In this document: positions 8,763-17,954 of the stretch, piece after piece
Layout: every line of letters starts with the position of its first letter
Position numbering within the stretch: the stretch's first letter is position 1
Source of the DNA: Methanosalsum zhilinae DSM 4017
GTDB lineage: Archaea; Halobacteriota; Methanosarcinia; Methanosarcinales; Methanosarcinaceae
NCBI RefSeq assembly: GCF_000217995.1
Contig: NC_015676.1
Location: 1,781,708-1,845,707, forward strand
Reading direction: 5' to 3'
DNA: 64,000 bases
The notes under the pieces: model-generated
What the model was told of the DNA's origin: nothing
Database searches by the model: none
Seen by the model: the letters and a program-made list of their open reading frames with translations, nothing else
Made by a program: the position numbers and the translations under genes

Positions 8763-9131
8763 TCATTCCATGTCCAGCAGGGCCTTTACCCTTCTTACAA
8801 GCTGTTTTACTCCGAATGGTTTTGTGATGTAGTCATCGGCCTTGAGGACATGCAGACCCAGCATCTTATCAAATTCCTGATCCTTTACAGTAAGCATGGC
8901 AATTTTAACATCTTTGTTCTTCTTGCGGATCTGATGGAATGTCTCCCATCCGTCCATTTCAGGCATCATGATATCAAGAAGTATGAGGTCAGGATCCACC
9001 TTGTCCAGCTTATCAAGGCATTCAAAACCACTGCTGGCACCTTCCACCTCAATACCTTCCGCTTCCAGTATCATCTGTACCAGTTCAATGTTATCAGGCT
9101 CATCATCCACAACCATGACTTTTGGACACAT
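8763..9131 (-). CDS. Single-domain response regulator (CheY-like)
   Basis: 122 residues, the length of an isolated receiver domain. The acidic pair is in VMVVDDEPDN, the phospho-acceptor Asp in DLILLDIMMPEMDGWE, the Thr/Ser switch in IAMLTVKDQE and the conserved Lys in DDYITKPFG. There is no output domain, so it acts by protein contact, for example in a phosphorelay or in archaellum switching. The ATG at 9131 is preceded by an AGGGAGTC Shine-Dalgarno, and an AT-rich TATA candidate (TTTATATTATAT) lies about 30 bp further up. A second response regulator follows upstream on the same strand. Whether it is the chemotaxis CheY is not decidable here; no other che gene is in view. Confidence 0.9.
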   Translation of the reverse strand: MCPKVMVVDDEPDNIELVQMILEAEGIEVEGASSGFECLDKLDKVDPDLILLDIMMPEMDGWETFHQIRKKNKDVKIAMLTVKDQEFDKMLGLHVLKADDYITKPFGVKQLVRRVKALLDME

Positions 9132-9221
9132 ATTATGACTCCCTTTGAAAATATGAGTTAGATATAATATAAATCTATCATAATGCGACCTGAAAGTATT
9201 TTATATTCATGTATCCTGAAT

Positions 9222-10289
9222 TCATGCTTCATCTGCGGTCCACCCATACCTTTTCATCACCATTTTGATCCTGGCGTTCATTTCCCTTTTATCGAAAGGT
9301 TTTGAGATATAATCATCGATCCCGAGTTCCATACCCCTGACCTTATCATCCACATCCGTCTTTGCCGAGACCATTATCACAGGTATCTCCCTGGTATCCT
9401 CAATCTGCTTGAGCTGTTCCACCACCTCATATCCGTCCATTCCCGGCATCATGATATCAAGAAGTATGAGGTCAGGGAGTTCCTCTCTGGCCTTCTCAAC
9501 CGCTTCCTCACCACTGTAGGCAGCAATGAAGTCATAGGGCTGCCTTGCAAAGGATAACTTGATCAGTTCAACAATGTCAGGCTCGTCATCCACAACCAGG
9601 ATCTTGATTCGATCCTTTGCTACTTTCCTGCGAACATACTCAAGCTTTACATAGCCTTTATCCAGACTGTACCTTAGATCACGGTTCATCAGGCAGGTCT
9701 CGCCATGCATCAGTCCATTGTACTGTACATCGATCACCAGATCGAACACTGATTTGAGCATTGATTCGCCTTCTGTAGAAAGCACGCCTTTCTTGATCAT
9801 GGAAATAACCGTGATTTTGTTCTCACTGGCAGATTTTCTGGCATATCTCAGGAAATTCTCTACAACCTGCAGGTTATCCTTCCCCAGAGGTGTAGCATCA
9901 TCCAGTACCAGCAATGAACCGGGATTCTCACTAAACAGTTTTGATACATGGGAAGCCATTCTGGTATAATCTGAAGATGATGAACAGTACATGGTACGCT
10001 CTTCAGGATCATCTGACGGCAGATGGGGTACAATAAACCAAAAATTATCCTTATGAGAATCAAGATCAAAACCATATTTCTCAAGGTCTGAAAGCAGGTT
10101 GGCCTTTGTTATGCTCAGACATACCCAGATTATTTTCCGATCAGGATCGCATTCTACTGCACTGGTGATATATGCATAGATGAGCTTTCTTACACTAAAT
10201 TCCGACGGTTCCATGAATAAAACATGCCTTAGTTCAAACTCAGCCCTTAGATCAGATAGCACCTGCTCTGTTGTTTTATCATGAACCAT
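9222..10289 (-). CDS. Response regulator with N-terminal RecA/KaiC-like (degenerate) domain
   Basis: 355 residues. Residues 1-225 look like a RecA/KaiC-type fold: a strand-helix start (HVLFMEPSEFSVRKLIYAYI), then IIWVCLSITKANLL and a Walker B-like SLLVLDDATPLG. I find no GxxxxGK[ST] P-loop, so nucleotide hydrolysis is unlikely. Residues about 228-350 are a complete receiver domain (ILVVDDEPDI, LILLDIMMPGMDGYE, VIMVSAKTD, DDYISKPFD). Its receiver is close to that of the neighbouring 122-residue regulator (8763), suggesting duplication. Similar two-part proteins occur in methanogens without an assigned function. Confidence 0.8.
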   Translation of the reverse strand: MVHDKTTEQVLSDLRAEFELRHVLFMEPSEFSVRKLIYAYITSAVECDPDRKIIWVCLSITKANLLSDLEKYGFDLDSHKDNFWFIVPHLPSDDPEERTMYCSSSSDYTRMASHVSKLFSENPGSLLVLDDATPLGKDNLQVVENFLRYARKSASENKITVISMIKKGVLSTEGESMLKSVFDLVIDVQYNGLMHGETCLMNRDLRYSLDKGYVKLEYVRRKVAKDRIKILVVDDEPDIVELIKLSFARQPYDFIAAYSGEEAVEKAREELPDLILLDIMMPGMDGYEVVEQLKQIEDTREIPVIMVSAKTDVDDKVRGMELGIDDYISKPFDKREMNARIKMVMKRYGWTADEA

Positions 10290-10653
10290 TTTTGATCACT
10301 TATATAAATTAGTTCCCTGAAAGTATTAAACCTTATGAAAGTTACTCACTGGAAATATAAACATCTTAGGAAATATAGTTCCATAATTTCAGGGTAAGAG
10401 GGATACAGATGCAGAATGCCTGAAAACAGTCATTAGCACATTACTGGCTTTTGTGGATATCACAACTGCCTGAACCCTGTACATATCATCAAATATTTCT
10501 GTGAGGATCAGTCATATATTAACAGTTAATATCGATTTTTCAGATCCCAGGATCAACACAATAACTGCAAGTAAAATGTAGATACAGGACCTGGCTATAT
10601 GGTGCTGCAGGCCCTGAACAGATATACTGGATGATCATTCCAGCAGTAAGTTT
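10290..10653. other. Non-coding stretch between response regulator and alaS
   Basis: About 360 bp without a credible gene on either strand. Its right end is the 3' flank of alaS and its left end carries the AT-rich promoter region of the regulator (around 10290-10330). A direct repeat GGAAATATA occurs near 10351 and 10370. No hairpin followed by a T-run and no RNA gene was recognised. Confidence 0.4.
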
Positions 10654-13434
10654 TCACGCAAGCTGCGTTCTGATAACCTCAACTCCGGCAGCAATTGCAT
10701 CATCGATCTTTGAGAGATCACTGCCTCCGCCCTGTGCCATTCCGGGTTTTCCGCCACCGCCACCGCCTGCTATTCCTGAAGCTTGCCTGACAATGGCACC
10801 ACAATCTACACCCATCTCAACTGCAGCTTTGCCTGCTGCAGCCACTATTCTGATACCGTCTGCATCGCCTGCAAGCACTGCCACCATATTATCATTCCTG
10901 CTGATCTGGCCTGCGATCTTCATGAGCTCACCGGTATCAGCATTTTCAATCTTCCTGGCGATTACCTGAACACCACTTATCTGCTCGCTTTCCTGCATCA
11001 GCTGATAGACACGAAGGCCTGCAAGTTCCTCAGTAAGCCTTTCATTCTCCTTCTTCAGCTCCTTCCACTCACCAAAGAATCTCTCGATTGTGGCAGGAAG
11101 GTGTTCCGGGCGTACCCTCAGTGCTTCGGCTGACCTGGCAAGAAGAGAACTTATGTTCTGCATTGCACGCACAGCAGCCTCTCCTGCAGCAAATTCCAGT
11201 CGTTCAACACCATCCTGTATCCTTTCGGTCCTGAGTATCCTGATGGGACCCACATTTCCTGTGCTCCTGAGATGCGTCCCGGCACAGGCCTCTACATCAT
11301 CACCCACCTTGAGCACCCGGATCTTCTTGCCTGGAGGGACACCTCCCTGGTACAGCCTGAAACCATAGGTACGCTCTGCCTCAACCCTTTCCATCCACTC
11401 AGCAGTGACCCGGGTATTCTTCATCACAATACGATTTGCCACAAGTTCGATCCGGTCAAGTTCCTCCTGGCTGATACGCTTGTAATGGGAGAGGTCAAGT
11501 CTTGCACGGTCCTGGGCCTTCTGGGCACCCATCTGCCAGATATGATCTCCCAGCACCTTTCTTGCCGCGTCAATAACCACATGGGTGGCTGTATGGTGGG
11601 CAGCATGGGCAGACCTTCGCTCCTCATCAATCCTGACAGTGACAATATCACCCTTTCTCACATGCAGCTCATTCTCAATATCACCGGTAATATGTACAAT
11701 CACATCTCCCACCTGCTGAACATCCACAATATCCAGCAGCTGATCCTCAACCATCATGATACCATGATCTGCAGGCTGACCACCGCCTTCCGGATACATG
11801 AAGGTACTGTCCAGTACAATCTTATTATCGAACATATCCAGTACCACAGCTTCAAATTCCATACGATGGGGATCGTCATAGAACAGTTTCTTGGTTGCAG
11901 GAAGACCAGAGAGCCGGCCTGCATACTCAACATCTCCTTCCTCCCCTTCCCTTTCAGGAGCACTGCTGTGCCTTGATGCGACCAGGGAATAGAAATTGTC
12001 AGGAAGGGAGACCTCAACATCCTCCTCAGCAGCGATCTCCTTTGTGATCTCAGGAGGAATGCCGTGGGAATCGTATAGTTCGATCAGCTTTTCCAGAGGT
12101 ATCTTCTCATCCTTCTTTCTGTAATGCTGGGCAGACTTCAGGATCATTCTCCTGCCCCTGTCAAGGGTCTCTGAAAACTTCTGTTCCTCATGGTAGAGAA
12201 TATCCTCAATAACATCCATCTTCTCCTCAAATTCAGGATATTCAGGCAGGTTCTTTATGTGCATCTGTACGATCTCGCAGATCGGGATCTTTACATCCAG
12301 ATCCCTGAGCATTCTCAGTGTCCTGCGGGTCACGAGCCTGGCAAGATATCCTGCCTTCACATTGGAAGGAATTATGCCATCCCCCAGCATGAAGGTCAGA
12401 CACCGGGTATGGTCCGTGATCGAGTAAACGGTCTCCACAGGCTCCATTATAGCTGCCAGCCTGTCCACAGGTATGCCAATATTGGAAGCAACCTTCTTTC
12501 GAAGTTCGAACAGGTTTGCCTTCTCACTGATATCAATCATACCGGCAAGTCTTGCATTCTGGGCAAGGATATTGGAATATTCACTGTTATCCAGTTCATG
12601 TTCAATCCCTGCAAGACCCATTATCTCATTCACGATTTCCGGGAAAATAGCGTCATAGATGGTAGGGGAGCCCTTGGACGCCCAGACAAATCTCTCAAGT
12701 CCGTAGCCGGTATCAACAATATAGTTGTTATCCATCACAGAATAACGGTCACCCTTAAGTTCCACCTGTCCTGTCTTTGACTTCTGCAGGTTCATAAAGA
12801 CAAGGGTGGCAACCTCAAGTCCTCCAATGAGCGCTTCAAGGCAGGGTCCTGCATTTCCGCCACCTGCCCACGGCTCTTCCTTATAGGTCACTGCAAGGGG
12901 ATCCGCACCCAGGGAGGAGAGCAATTCATCACACAGTCCCACAGTCTCATCCTTCCAGTATATCTCCTTTTTCTTTGTATTGAAGGCATGGTGTGCCATC
13001 ATTTCAAAGGTTGTAAGATGCCGACCGCTCCTGCCCACAGCATCCAGGTCAGAGAGACGGATACAGGGCTGGGAGATAGTCAGGGGATTGGCAGGTGGTG
13101 GTACCTGTCCCGAGGTTACAAACGGCTGAAAGTCAGCAATGGAGGCTATTGTAAGATAAATGTCGTCTCTCCACCTGGCTACAACCGGATAGCGTTCAAG
13201 CCTTGTATGATCGTGGCTTTCAAAGAAATTGAGATAGTATTCTCTCATATCAGCAAGCTCAAAGGGCTTTCTGAATACCGGCTCACCTATGAAGGTATAG
13301 GGATCGCATGGTGCATCCCCGCATGTCTTTCTTTCAAGATCGCGTGTCCAGAAGTGTTTACCGCATTCTGTACACTGTTTTCGGATAAAGCCATTATCGG
13401 AAAAGAATTGAAGTTGATATTCTTCCTCAAGCAT
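10654..13434 (-). CDS. alaS: Alanyl-tRNA synthetase (archaeal type)
   Basis: 926 residues, typical of archaeal AlaS. It charges tRNA-Ala with alanine in the cytoplasm. An N-terminal archaeal extension with a Cys pair (QCTECGKHFW) is followed by the class II catalytic core (residues about 60-400). The editing domain has the zinc-binding HAAHHTATHVV and CAGTHL motifs. The C-terminal region is coiled (FFGEWKELKKENERLTEEL) and ends in a Gly-rich C-Ala segment (ASGIAGGGGGGKPGMAQGG). The start at 13434 is the conserved MLEEEYQLQFF. A TATA-like CACTATATCTTAAA lies about 40 bp upstream. The gene is divergent from surE. Confidence 0.97.
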   Translation of the reverse strand: MLEEEYQLQFFSDNGFIRKQCTECGKHFWTRDLERKTCGDAPCDPYTFIGEPVFRKPFELADMREYYLNFFESHDHTRLERYPVVARWRDDIYLTIASIADFQPFVTSGQVPPPANPLTISQPCIRLSDLDAVGRSGRHLTTFEMMAHHAFNTKKKEIYWKDETVGLCDELLSSLGADPLAVTYKEEPWAGGGNAGPCLEALIGGLEVATLVFMNLQKSKTGQVELKGDRYSVMDNNYIVDTGYGLERFVWASKGSPTIYDAIFPEIVNEIMGLAGIEHELDNSEYSNILAQNARLAGMIDISEKANLFELRKKVASNIGIPVDRLAAIMEPVETVYSITDHTRCLTFMLGDGIIPSNVKAGYLARLVTRRTLRMLRDLDVKIPICEIVQMHIKNLPEYPEFEEKMDVIEDILYHEEQKFSETLDRGRRMILKSAQHYRKKDEKIPLEKLIELYDSHGIPPEITKEIAAEEDVEVSLPDNFYSLVASRHSSAPEREGEEGDVEYAGRLSGLPATKKLFYDDPHRMEFEAVVLDMFDNKIVLDSTFMYPEGGGQPADHGIMMVEDQLLDIVDVQQVGDVIVHITGDIENELHVRKGDIVTVRIDEERRSAHAAHHTATHVVIDAARKVLGDHIWQMGAQKAQDRARLDLSHYKRISQEELDRIELVANRIVMKNTRVTAEWMERVEAERTYGFRLYQGGVPPGKKIRVLKVGDDVEACAGTHLRSTGNVGPIRILRTERIQDGVERLEFAAGEAAVRAMQNISSLLARSAEALRVRPEHLPATIERFFGEWKELKKENERLTEELAGLRVYQLMQESEQISGVQVIARKIENADTGELMKIAGQISRNDNMVAVLAGDADGIRIVAAAGKAAVEMGVDCGAIVRQASGIAGGGGGGKPGMAQGGGSDLSKIDDAIAAGVEVIRTQLA

Positions 13435-13613
13435 GATTATTCCAACTGAGTAGATTTATTCAGGTATTTTAAGATATAGTGATTTGTTCAAAAGTGAATC
13501 ATTTTGTTCTATCACCTATAATCCCAATATTTAAAAACATTGCTTAAACCAGACATTTCACCAATCCGTTTCGTTCCACAAATTTTAAGCAGCAGTAAGT
13601 AATCTGGCTGACT

Positions 13614-14405
13614 ATGGACAAAAAAATACTGGTCACAAATGATGACGGAGTATATACAACAGGAATAAGAGCTGCATACCGCAGTGTGAAGGACCTTGGA
13701 GATGTCACGGTGGTGGCACCTGCGGTTCAGCAAAGCGGTGTTGGAAGATCAATTTCAATCTTTGAACCCCTCAGAATCAGCAGGGCAAAGGTGGACGGAA
13801 TGAATGCCTATGCAGTAGGCGGTACTCCCACAGATTCGGTGATACTTGGACTGTTTGCGGTCATGGACCAGATGCCGGATCTTATCCTGTCAGGATTCAA
13901 TATTGGTGAGAATATCAGTACAGATACCATTACGACCTCAGGTACCATAGGTGCTGCACTTGAAGGTGCAAGCTACGGGATACCTGCCATTGCAGCCTCC
14001 ATCCAGGTTGTTGATGAGGGAATGAAATTCGATGATCTTCGAGACTATGATCATGATTTTGAAATGAGTGTCAGGATAGTTAACCGGATTGCAAAAAATG
14101 TGCTCAGATACGGCCTTCCTGAAAATGTGGATCTTCTAAACGTCAATATACCGCATAATGTACAGGATGACTGTGAGATCGAAATTACCCGCCTGGCCCG
14201 CAAGATATTCAGAACAGAAGTTGAGGAGAGGAAGGATCCAAGGGGCAGGTCATACTACTGGATAGCAGGTGACCTGATACATGAAGAGGAGAATGGAACC
14301 GATGTCCATGCCGTCATGCAGAAGGGAAATATTTCAATTACACCCATTACACTGGATGCAACCTCTCCTGTGGATTTCTCTGTGATACAGAAATACTGCA
14401 GATAA
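13614..14405 (+). CDS. surE: 5'/3'-nucleotidase SurE
   Basis: 263 residues. The N-terminus ILVTNDDGVYTTGI carries the diagnostic metal-binding Asp-Asp pair. QSGVGRSISIFEPLR, VGGTPTDSVILGL and LILSGFNIGENI complete the SurE motifs, including the Asn of the active site. SurE is a metal-dependent phosphatase that removes phosphate from nucleoside monophosphates and may have a housekeeping or stress role. The ATG has no Shine-Dalgarno. A TATA-like AATTTTAAG about 30 bp upstream suggests a nearly leaderless transcript. It converges on the small gene at 14408, with 2 bp between the stops. Confidence 0.95.
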   Translation: MDKKILVTNDDGVYTTGIRAAYRSVKDLGDVTVVAPAVQQSGVGRSISIFEPLRISRAKVDGMNAYAVGGTPTDSVILGLFAVMDQMPDLILSGFNIGENISTDTITTSGTIGAALEGASYGIPAIAASIQVVDEGMKFDDLRDYDHDFEMSVRIVNRIAKNVLRYGLPENVDLLNVNIPHNVQDDCEIEITRLARKIFRTEVEERKDPRGRSYYWIAGDLIHEEENGTDVHAVMQKGNISITPITLDATSPVDFSVIQKYCR

Positions 14406-14407
14406 TA

Positions 14408-14557
14408 TCACTTGTTGATCCTGATACTTATCTGCTGCCATTCATCATCAACACCGTGCAGATGCTCAACTGCACCTGCTATTGTACCTGAGAGTATACT
14501 CTGCACAAAGTCGTTCATAGCTATTTCCTTTCCATCTACTGTCAGTTCAATTTCCAT
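14408..14557 (-). CDS. Small conserved-looking protein of unknown function (49 aa)
   Basis: 49 residues from the ATG at 14557 (MEIELTVDGKEIAMNDF), chosen because an excellent Shine-Dalgarno TTGGAGGT lies 7 bases upstream. A longer reading from 14602 would overlap moaA and bypass that site. The product is soluble and slightly acidic, and predicts a beta-turn-helix arrangement: a strand (IELTVDG), then a helix (NDFVQSILSGTIAGAVEHL), then a strand (QQISIRI). There are no cysteines or catalytic motif. It lies immediately downstream of moaA on the same strand (25 bp), so it may be cotranscribed. I do not recognise the family. Confidence 0.7.
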   Translation of the reverse strand: MEIELTVDGKEIAMNDFVQSILSGTIAGAVEHLHGVDDEWQQISIRINK

Positions 14558-14582
14558 ATTCAAAACCTCCAATTTCATAATA

Positions 14583-15500
14583 TTATCTGCAGAAGGGAAC
14601 ACGCCTGCTTACCGCTGTCCTGAGCAGTTCATGCATCTGCCGGCAATCAGCCCCTTCAATATCCACCAGGTTATCATTGACCAGAAGACATGGTTTGAGC
14701 TTTCCCTGGGGAGTTACCCTGAGCCTGTTACAGGCGGCACAGAACTGTGAATTGTCAATGGGGCGCACAAATTCAACGGCTGCACCATCGATGAGATATT
14801 TTTTGCGCCTGTGCATCTTCCGGGTGATTATACTCTTCGCCCTGGATGCAAGGTACTGTTCAATGGCATCTGCATCGATCCTGTATGAAGGAATGCCATT
14901 GAAATCCATCAGTTCGATAAGCTGCAGAACCACTCCATCACTGTAACCCCGGACAAAGTCCAGCATATCCTCAATCTCAGAGTCATTGAGACCCTTTAGA
15001 AGCACCATGTTAAGCTTTACAGGAACAAGACCAGCATCAACTGCCATATGGATACCATCCATCACCCGCTCCAGCAGATGACTGCTGCCGTTTGTGATAT
15101 ACCTGTACCTTTCAGGATCAAGGGTATCAAGGCTTATGTTTACCCTGTCAAGACCGGAATCCTTAAGGTCATGAGCCCGGTCTGCCAGCATAACTCCGTT
15201 TGTTGTTGCAGAGATGTTCTTCATCCGGGGCAGTTCTGAGATAATCTCTTCAAAATCAGATCTCATCAAAGGTTCCCCGCCTGAGAACTTGAGCTTGTTC
15301 ACTCCATGACAGCGTGCGGCGCCTACCAGGTTTAAAATGGTCTGCTTTGATATTTCAGATTCTGCATGTACACAGTCATTGCCTTCATGATGGCAGTAAA
15401 TACAGTTCAGGTTGCACCTGTCTGTAACAGATATTCGCAGGCTTGATATGCTGCGCCCGAAAGGATCCGTGAGGGGATTTGCTGTAACGGAATCGTTCAT
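14583..15500 (-). CDS. moaA: GTP 3',8-cyclase MoaA (molybdopterin biosynthesis)
   Basis: 305 residues. This radical SAM enzyme converts GTP to the precursor of pyranopterin (molybdenum or tungsten cofactor). The SAM [4Fe-4S] motif CNLNCIYC is near residue 28. KFSGGEPLMR is the GGE SAM-binding motif. The second cluster ligands are FCAACNRLRVTPQGKLKPCL near the C-terminus. The protein ends PFCR and lacks the terminal Gly-Gly of bacterial MoaA, as is common in archaea. Methanogens need the cofactor for formylmethanofuran dehydrogenase. A MoeB/ThiF-like gene lies at 21755. Confidence 0.94.
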   Translation of the reverse strand: MNDSVTANPLTDPFGRSISSLRISVTDRCNLNCIYCHHEGNDCVHAESEISKQTILNLVGAARCHGVNKLKFSGGEPLMRSDFEEIISELPRMKNISATTNGVMLADRAHDLKDSGLDRVNISLDTLDPERYRYITNGSSHLLERVMDGIHMAVDAGLVPVKLNMVLLKGLNDSEIEDMLDFVRGYSDGVVLQLIELMDFNGIPSYRIDADAIEQYLASRAKSIITRKMHRRKKYLIDGAAVEFVRPIDNSQFCAACNRLRVTPQGKLKPCLLVNDNLVDIEGADCRQMHELLRTAVSRRVPFCR

Positions 15501-15583
15501 TGATTATCAACCGGATGGTTATTTTTCATTGGGTCAGGTTATAGTCGCAATACTATAATATAAAATCAACCCAATTATCACTC

Positions 15584-16900
15584 ATGACAAGAGCATTACT
15601 TATCGCAGGAACACACAGTGGAGTTGGTAAGACAACGGTAGCCATGGGAATAATGGCAGCCCTTACAAAACGCGGACAGAAGGTCAAGCCATACAAGGTG
15701 GGACCTGATTATATAGATCCAACACACCACAGTGTTATCTGCAGTCAGCCATCCCATAACCTGGATACGTATATGATGGATATTGACGGGGTACGAAGTA
15801 CTTTTGCCAGGACATCACAGGAATACGATATATCGGTTGTGGAGGGTGTCATGGGTCTCTTTGATGGTATGGAATCAACTGAGATTGCAAGTTCTGCCCA
15901 TGTAGCCAAATCACTTGACCTGCCGGTAATACTTGTGATCAATGTGCATGGAATGTCCCGCAGTGCCGCAGCACTTGCACACGGATACATGAACTATGAT
16001 CCCGGTGTACGGGTTGCAGGTGTGATACTCAACCGTGTGGGAAGTCCAAGGCATGCCCAGATGATAAAGGATGTGATGGAGGATGTTCCTGTTGTAGGCG
16101 CACTTCCCAGAAACCAGGACATTACAGTACCATCCCGACACCTGGGACTTCACATGGCTTCAGAGAAGGAGCACAATATTGACGAACTTGCTGCCTTTAT
16201 CGAGGAGAATATCGACCTGGATACACTCATACAGATCGCAGATACTGCCCCTGACTATGAACCTGAAGCCGACATACCTGACCTGGAACCCGACCTAACC
16301 ATCGGTGTTGCCATGGACAGTGCCTTCTGTTTCTATTACCAGGACATGCTTGATGCTTTTAGAAGACACGGTGCACAGATCCGATTCTTCAGTCCCCTTG
16401 CAGGAGAGGTTCCTGATGTTGACGGAATCTATTTTGGAGGAGGGTACCCTGAACTGCATCTTGGTGAACTGGAAAAATCAGAGACCACACGTGCTCTCTC
16501 AGATCTGGCCTCTGACGGGGTGCCAATATATGGGGAATGCGGAGGATTGCTCTATCTGTGCAGCTCATATGAGGACAGTGATGCAAAGTACAGGATGGCA
16601 GATGTCTTCCCTGCAGATGTGAGGATGACAAAGAAACTGCAGGCACTGGGATATACCAGGGCCAGGGCAAAGGGAGGATACATGGACACAACCATCCTGG
16701 GCCATGAATTCCACTACTCAGTAACAGAATGTGACAGGGACTGCAGGCTGATCTATGAGATGATACGCGGTAAAGGAATACAGGATGGCAGGGATGGAAT
16801 TACAGAACACAGCTCACTGGCAAGCTATATGCATGCTCATCCGGCAACATTTCCTGCTGGAAGTTTTGTTCAGCAGTGCAGGAAATACAGTCGAAGATGA
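15584..16900 (+). CDS. Cobyrinate / Ni-sirohydrochlorin a,c-diamide synthase (CbiA/CfbB family)
   Basis: 438 residues, standard family length. The N-terminal ATPase half begins LLIAGTHSGVGKTTVAMG (P-loop) and continues VKPYKVGPDYIDPTHH. The C-terminal glutamine amidotransferase half carries the GGGYPELH and YGECGGLLYL motifs with the catalytic Cys, and a late His near FHYSVTE. The enzyme amidates the a and c acetate side chains of a tetrapyrrole using glutamine and ATP. The same family includes CbiA (cobamide pathway) and CfbB (coenzyme F430). Both products are needed in a methanogen, and no neighbouring tetrapyrrole gene decides between them, so no symbol is given. The gene is transcribed alone and converges on priL, with its stop abutting it. 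Confidence 0.9.
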   Translation: MTRALLIAGTHSGVGKTTVAMGIMAALTKRGQKVKPYKVGPDYIDPTHHSVICSQPSHNLDTYMMDIDGVRSTFARTSQEYDISVVEGVMGLFDGMESTEIASSAHVAKSLDLPVILVINVHGMSRSAAALAHGYMNYDPGVRVAGVILNRVGSPRHAQMIKDVMEDVPVVGALPRNQDITVPSRHLGLHMASEKEHNIDELAAFIEENIDLDTLIQIADTAPDYEPEADIPDLEPDLTIGVAMDSAFCFYYQDMLDAFRRHGAQIRFFSPLAGEVPDVDGIYFGGGYPELHLGELEKSETTRALSDLASDGVPIYGECGGLLYLCSSYEDSDAKYRMADVFPADVRMTKKLQALGYTRARAKGGYMDTTILGHEFHYSVTECDRDCRLIYEMIRGKGIQDGRDGITEHSSLASYMHAHPATFPAGSFVQQCRKYSRR

Positions 16901-17938
16901 TCATTTATCCTGCACATTCCTGTTTTTATTCAGTATCCACTTCTTGCGTTCATAGTAGCCAAGCGGATGACTGATTGATTCACAGATATTGTCTGCCCCA
17001 TAGCAGTTCCCATATGTTTTCATTGTACTGCACGAAGGAGGTTTGTACATAGTTCCTGTAGAACCTGCAATGTGCTCGATCTGGTAGCGTGTCTTCTCTG
17101 CATCAAAGTCCGGGGATACATTGAACACATTCACAACCTCATCCACCGACATTCCCACATTCAGCAGGAACGAGGTCATTGCAAATCTCATTGAATGGGC
17201 CAGGTTCGCTCCTGACCTGACCTGGGATATTGCATAGTTGATACAGGGTGGAAATGAATCAGTATCAACCTCACCTGTGATACCTGCTGCTCCGTAATGC
17301 TGCTTGCGTTCATCCAGGGCTTCCCGGATCTCTGGCAGATACTGTTCACAGGCCTGACACATATCCTCAGGTACATCGGCAGGCAGTGACTGCTGGATCC
17401 TTGACCTTACAGCCTCCTGCAGCAATCGCGCAAGTTCCCGATGGGAGAGAGGTACAAAACCCCTTTTTAGCTTCCGGTTCACCAGCTTCCACTCAAGGTC
17501 CTTCATTGTACTGGCAAGACGGATATAATCAGTGAAATGGAGAATAAAACCGGCTGAGTTAAACTCTGCAGCTATATCAAATTCCCTGGCAAATTCCAGC
17601 AGAAAATCAGAATTCTGACTGTTTAGAAGAAGGAATGAAGCTTCAGCTTCCTTGAGAGCATACCTGCGTATCAGGAATTCATCCTTTATACAGGATACCA
17701 GTATTCTGGCAAAGGGATATGAGAGCAGTTCAATCACAAGCGAACTGTCATCCAGACTATCAGGGGACGGTTTTTCTATTTTACCATCCAGTGCCTGCAG
17801 TACACGATCCCTGCCTCTCAGTCTTGCAGATTCAAGTGCTCTGGACTCCATCAACCTGTCCACTGACAGTCCCAGTTCATTGACATATTCTGATGCCGGA
17901 GATATGAATGGATAGAGTGCCAGGTTGTTTTTATCCAT
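16901..17938 (-). CDS. priL: DNA primase large subunit PriL
   Basis: 345 residues. PriL has no polymerase site but binds PriS and carries a C-terminal [4Fe-4S] cluster. Cysteines fitting the cluster are in MCQACEQYLP, FPPCINYA, KPPSCSTMKTYGNC and ADNICESISHPLGYY, the last being the family signature. The N-terminal half is alpha-helical. It synthesises RNA/DNA primers for chromosomal replication together with PriS, which is not in the window. It lies 16 bp downstream of pcn (PCNA) on the same strand, a common archaeal replication pairing. The ATG at 17938 gives MDKNNLALYPFISPA. Confidence 0.94.
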   Translation of the reverse strand: MDKNNLALYPFISPASEYVNELGLSVDRLMESRALESARLRGRDRVLQALDGKIEKPSPDSLDDSSLVIELLSYPFARILVSCIKDEFLIRRYALKEAEASFLLLNSQNSDFLLEFAREFDIAAEFNSAGFILHFTDYIRLASTMKDLEWKLVNRKLKRGFVPLSHRELARLLQEAVRSRIQQSLPADVPEDMCQACEQYLPEIREALDERKQHYGAAGITGEVDTDSFPPCINYAISQVRSGANLAHSMRFAMTSFLLNVGMSVDEVVNVFNVSPDFDAEKTRYQIEHIAGSTGTMYKPPSCSTMKTYGNCYGADNICESISHPLGYYERKKWILNKNRNVQDK

Positions 17939-17954
17939 ATAGAATACATCTCAG

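Noticed and set aside
11272-11976. A 234-codon ORF on plus, antisense to alaS
   Set aside because: It lies wholly inside a clear alanyl-tRNA synthetase gene, has no ribosome site, and its composition reflects the opposite strand.
12190-12780. A 196-codon plus-strand ORF in the alaS region
   Set aside because: It is a shadow of the synthetase with no start signal and no recognisable domain.
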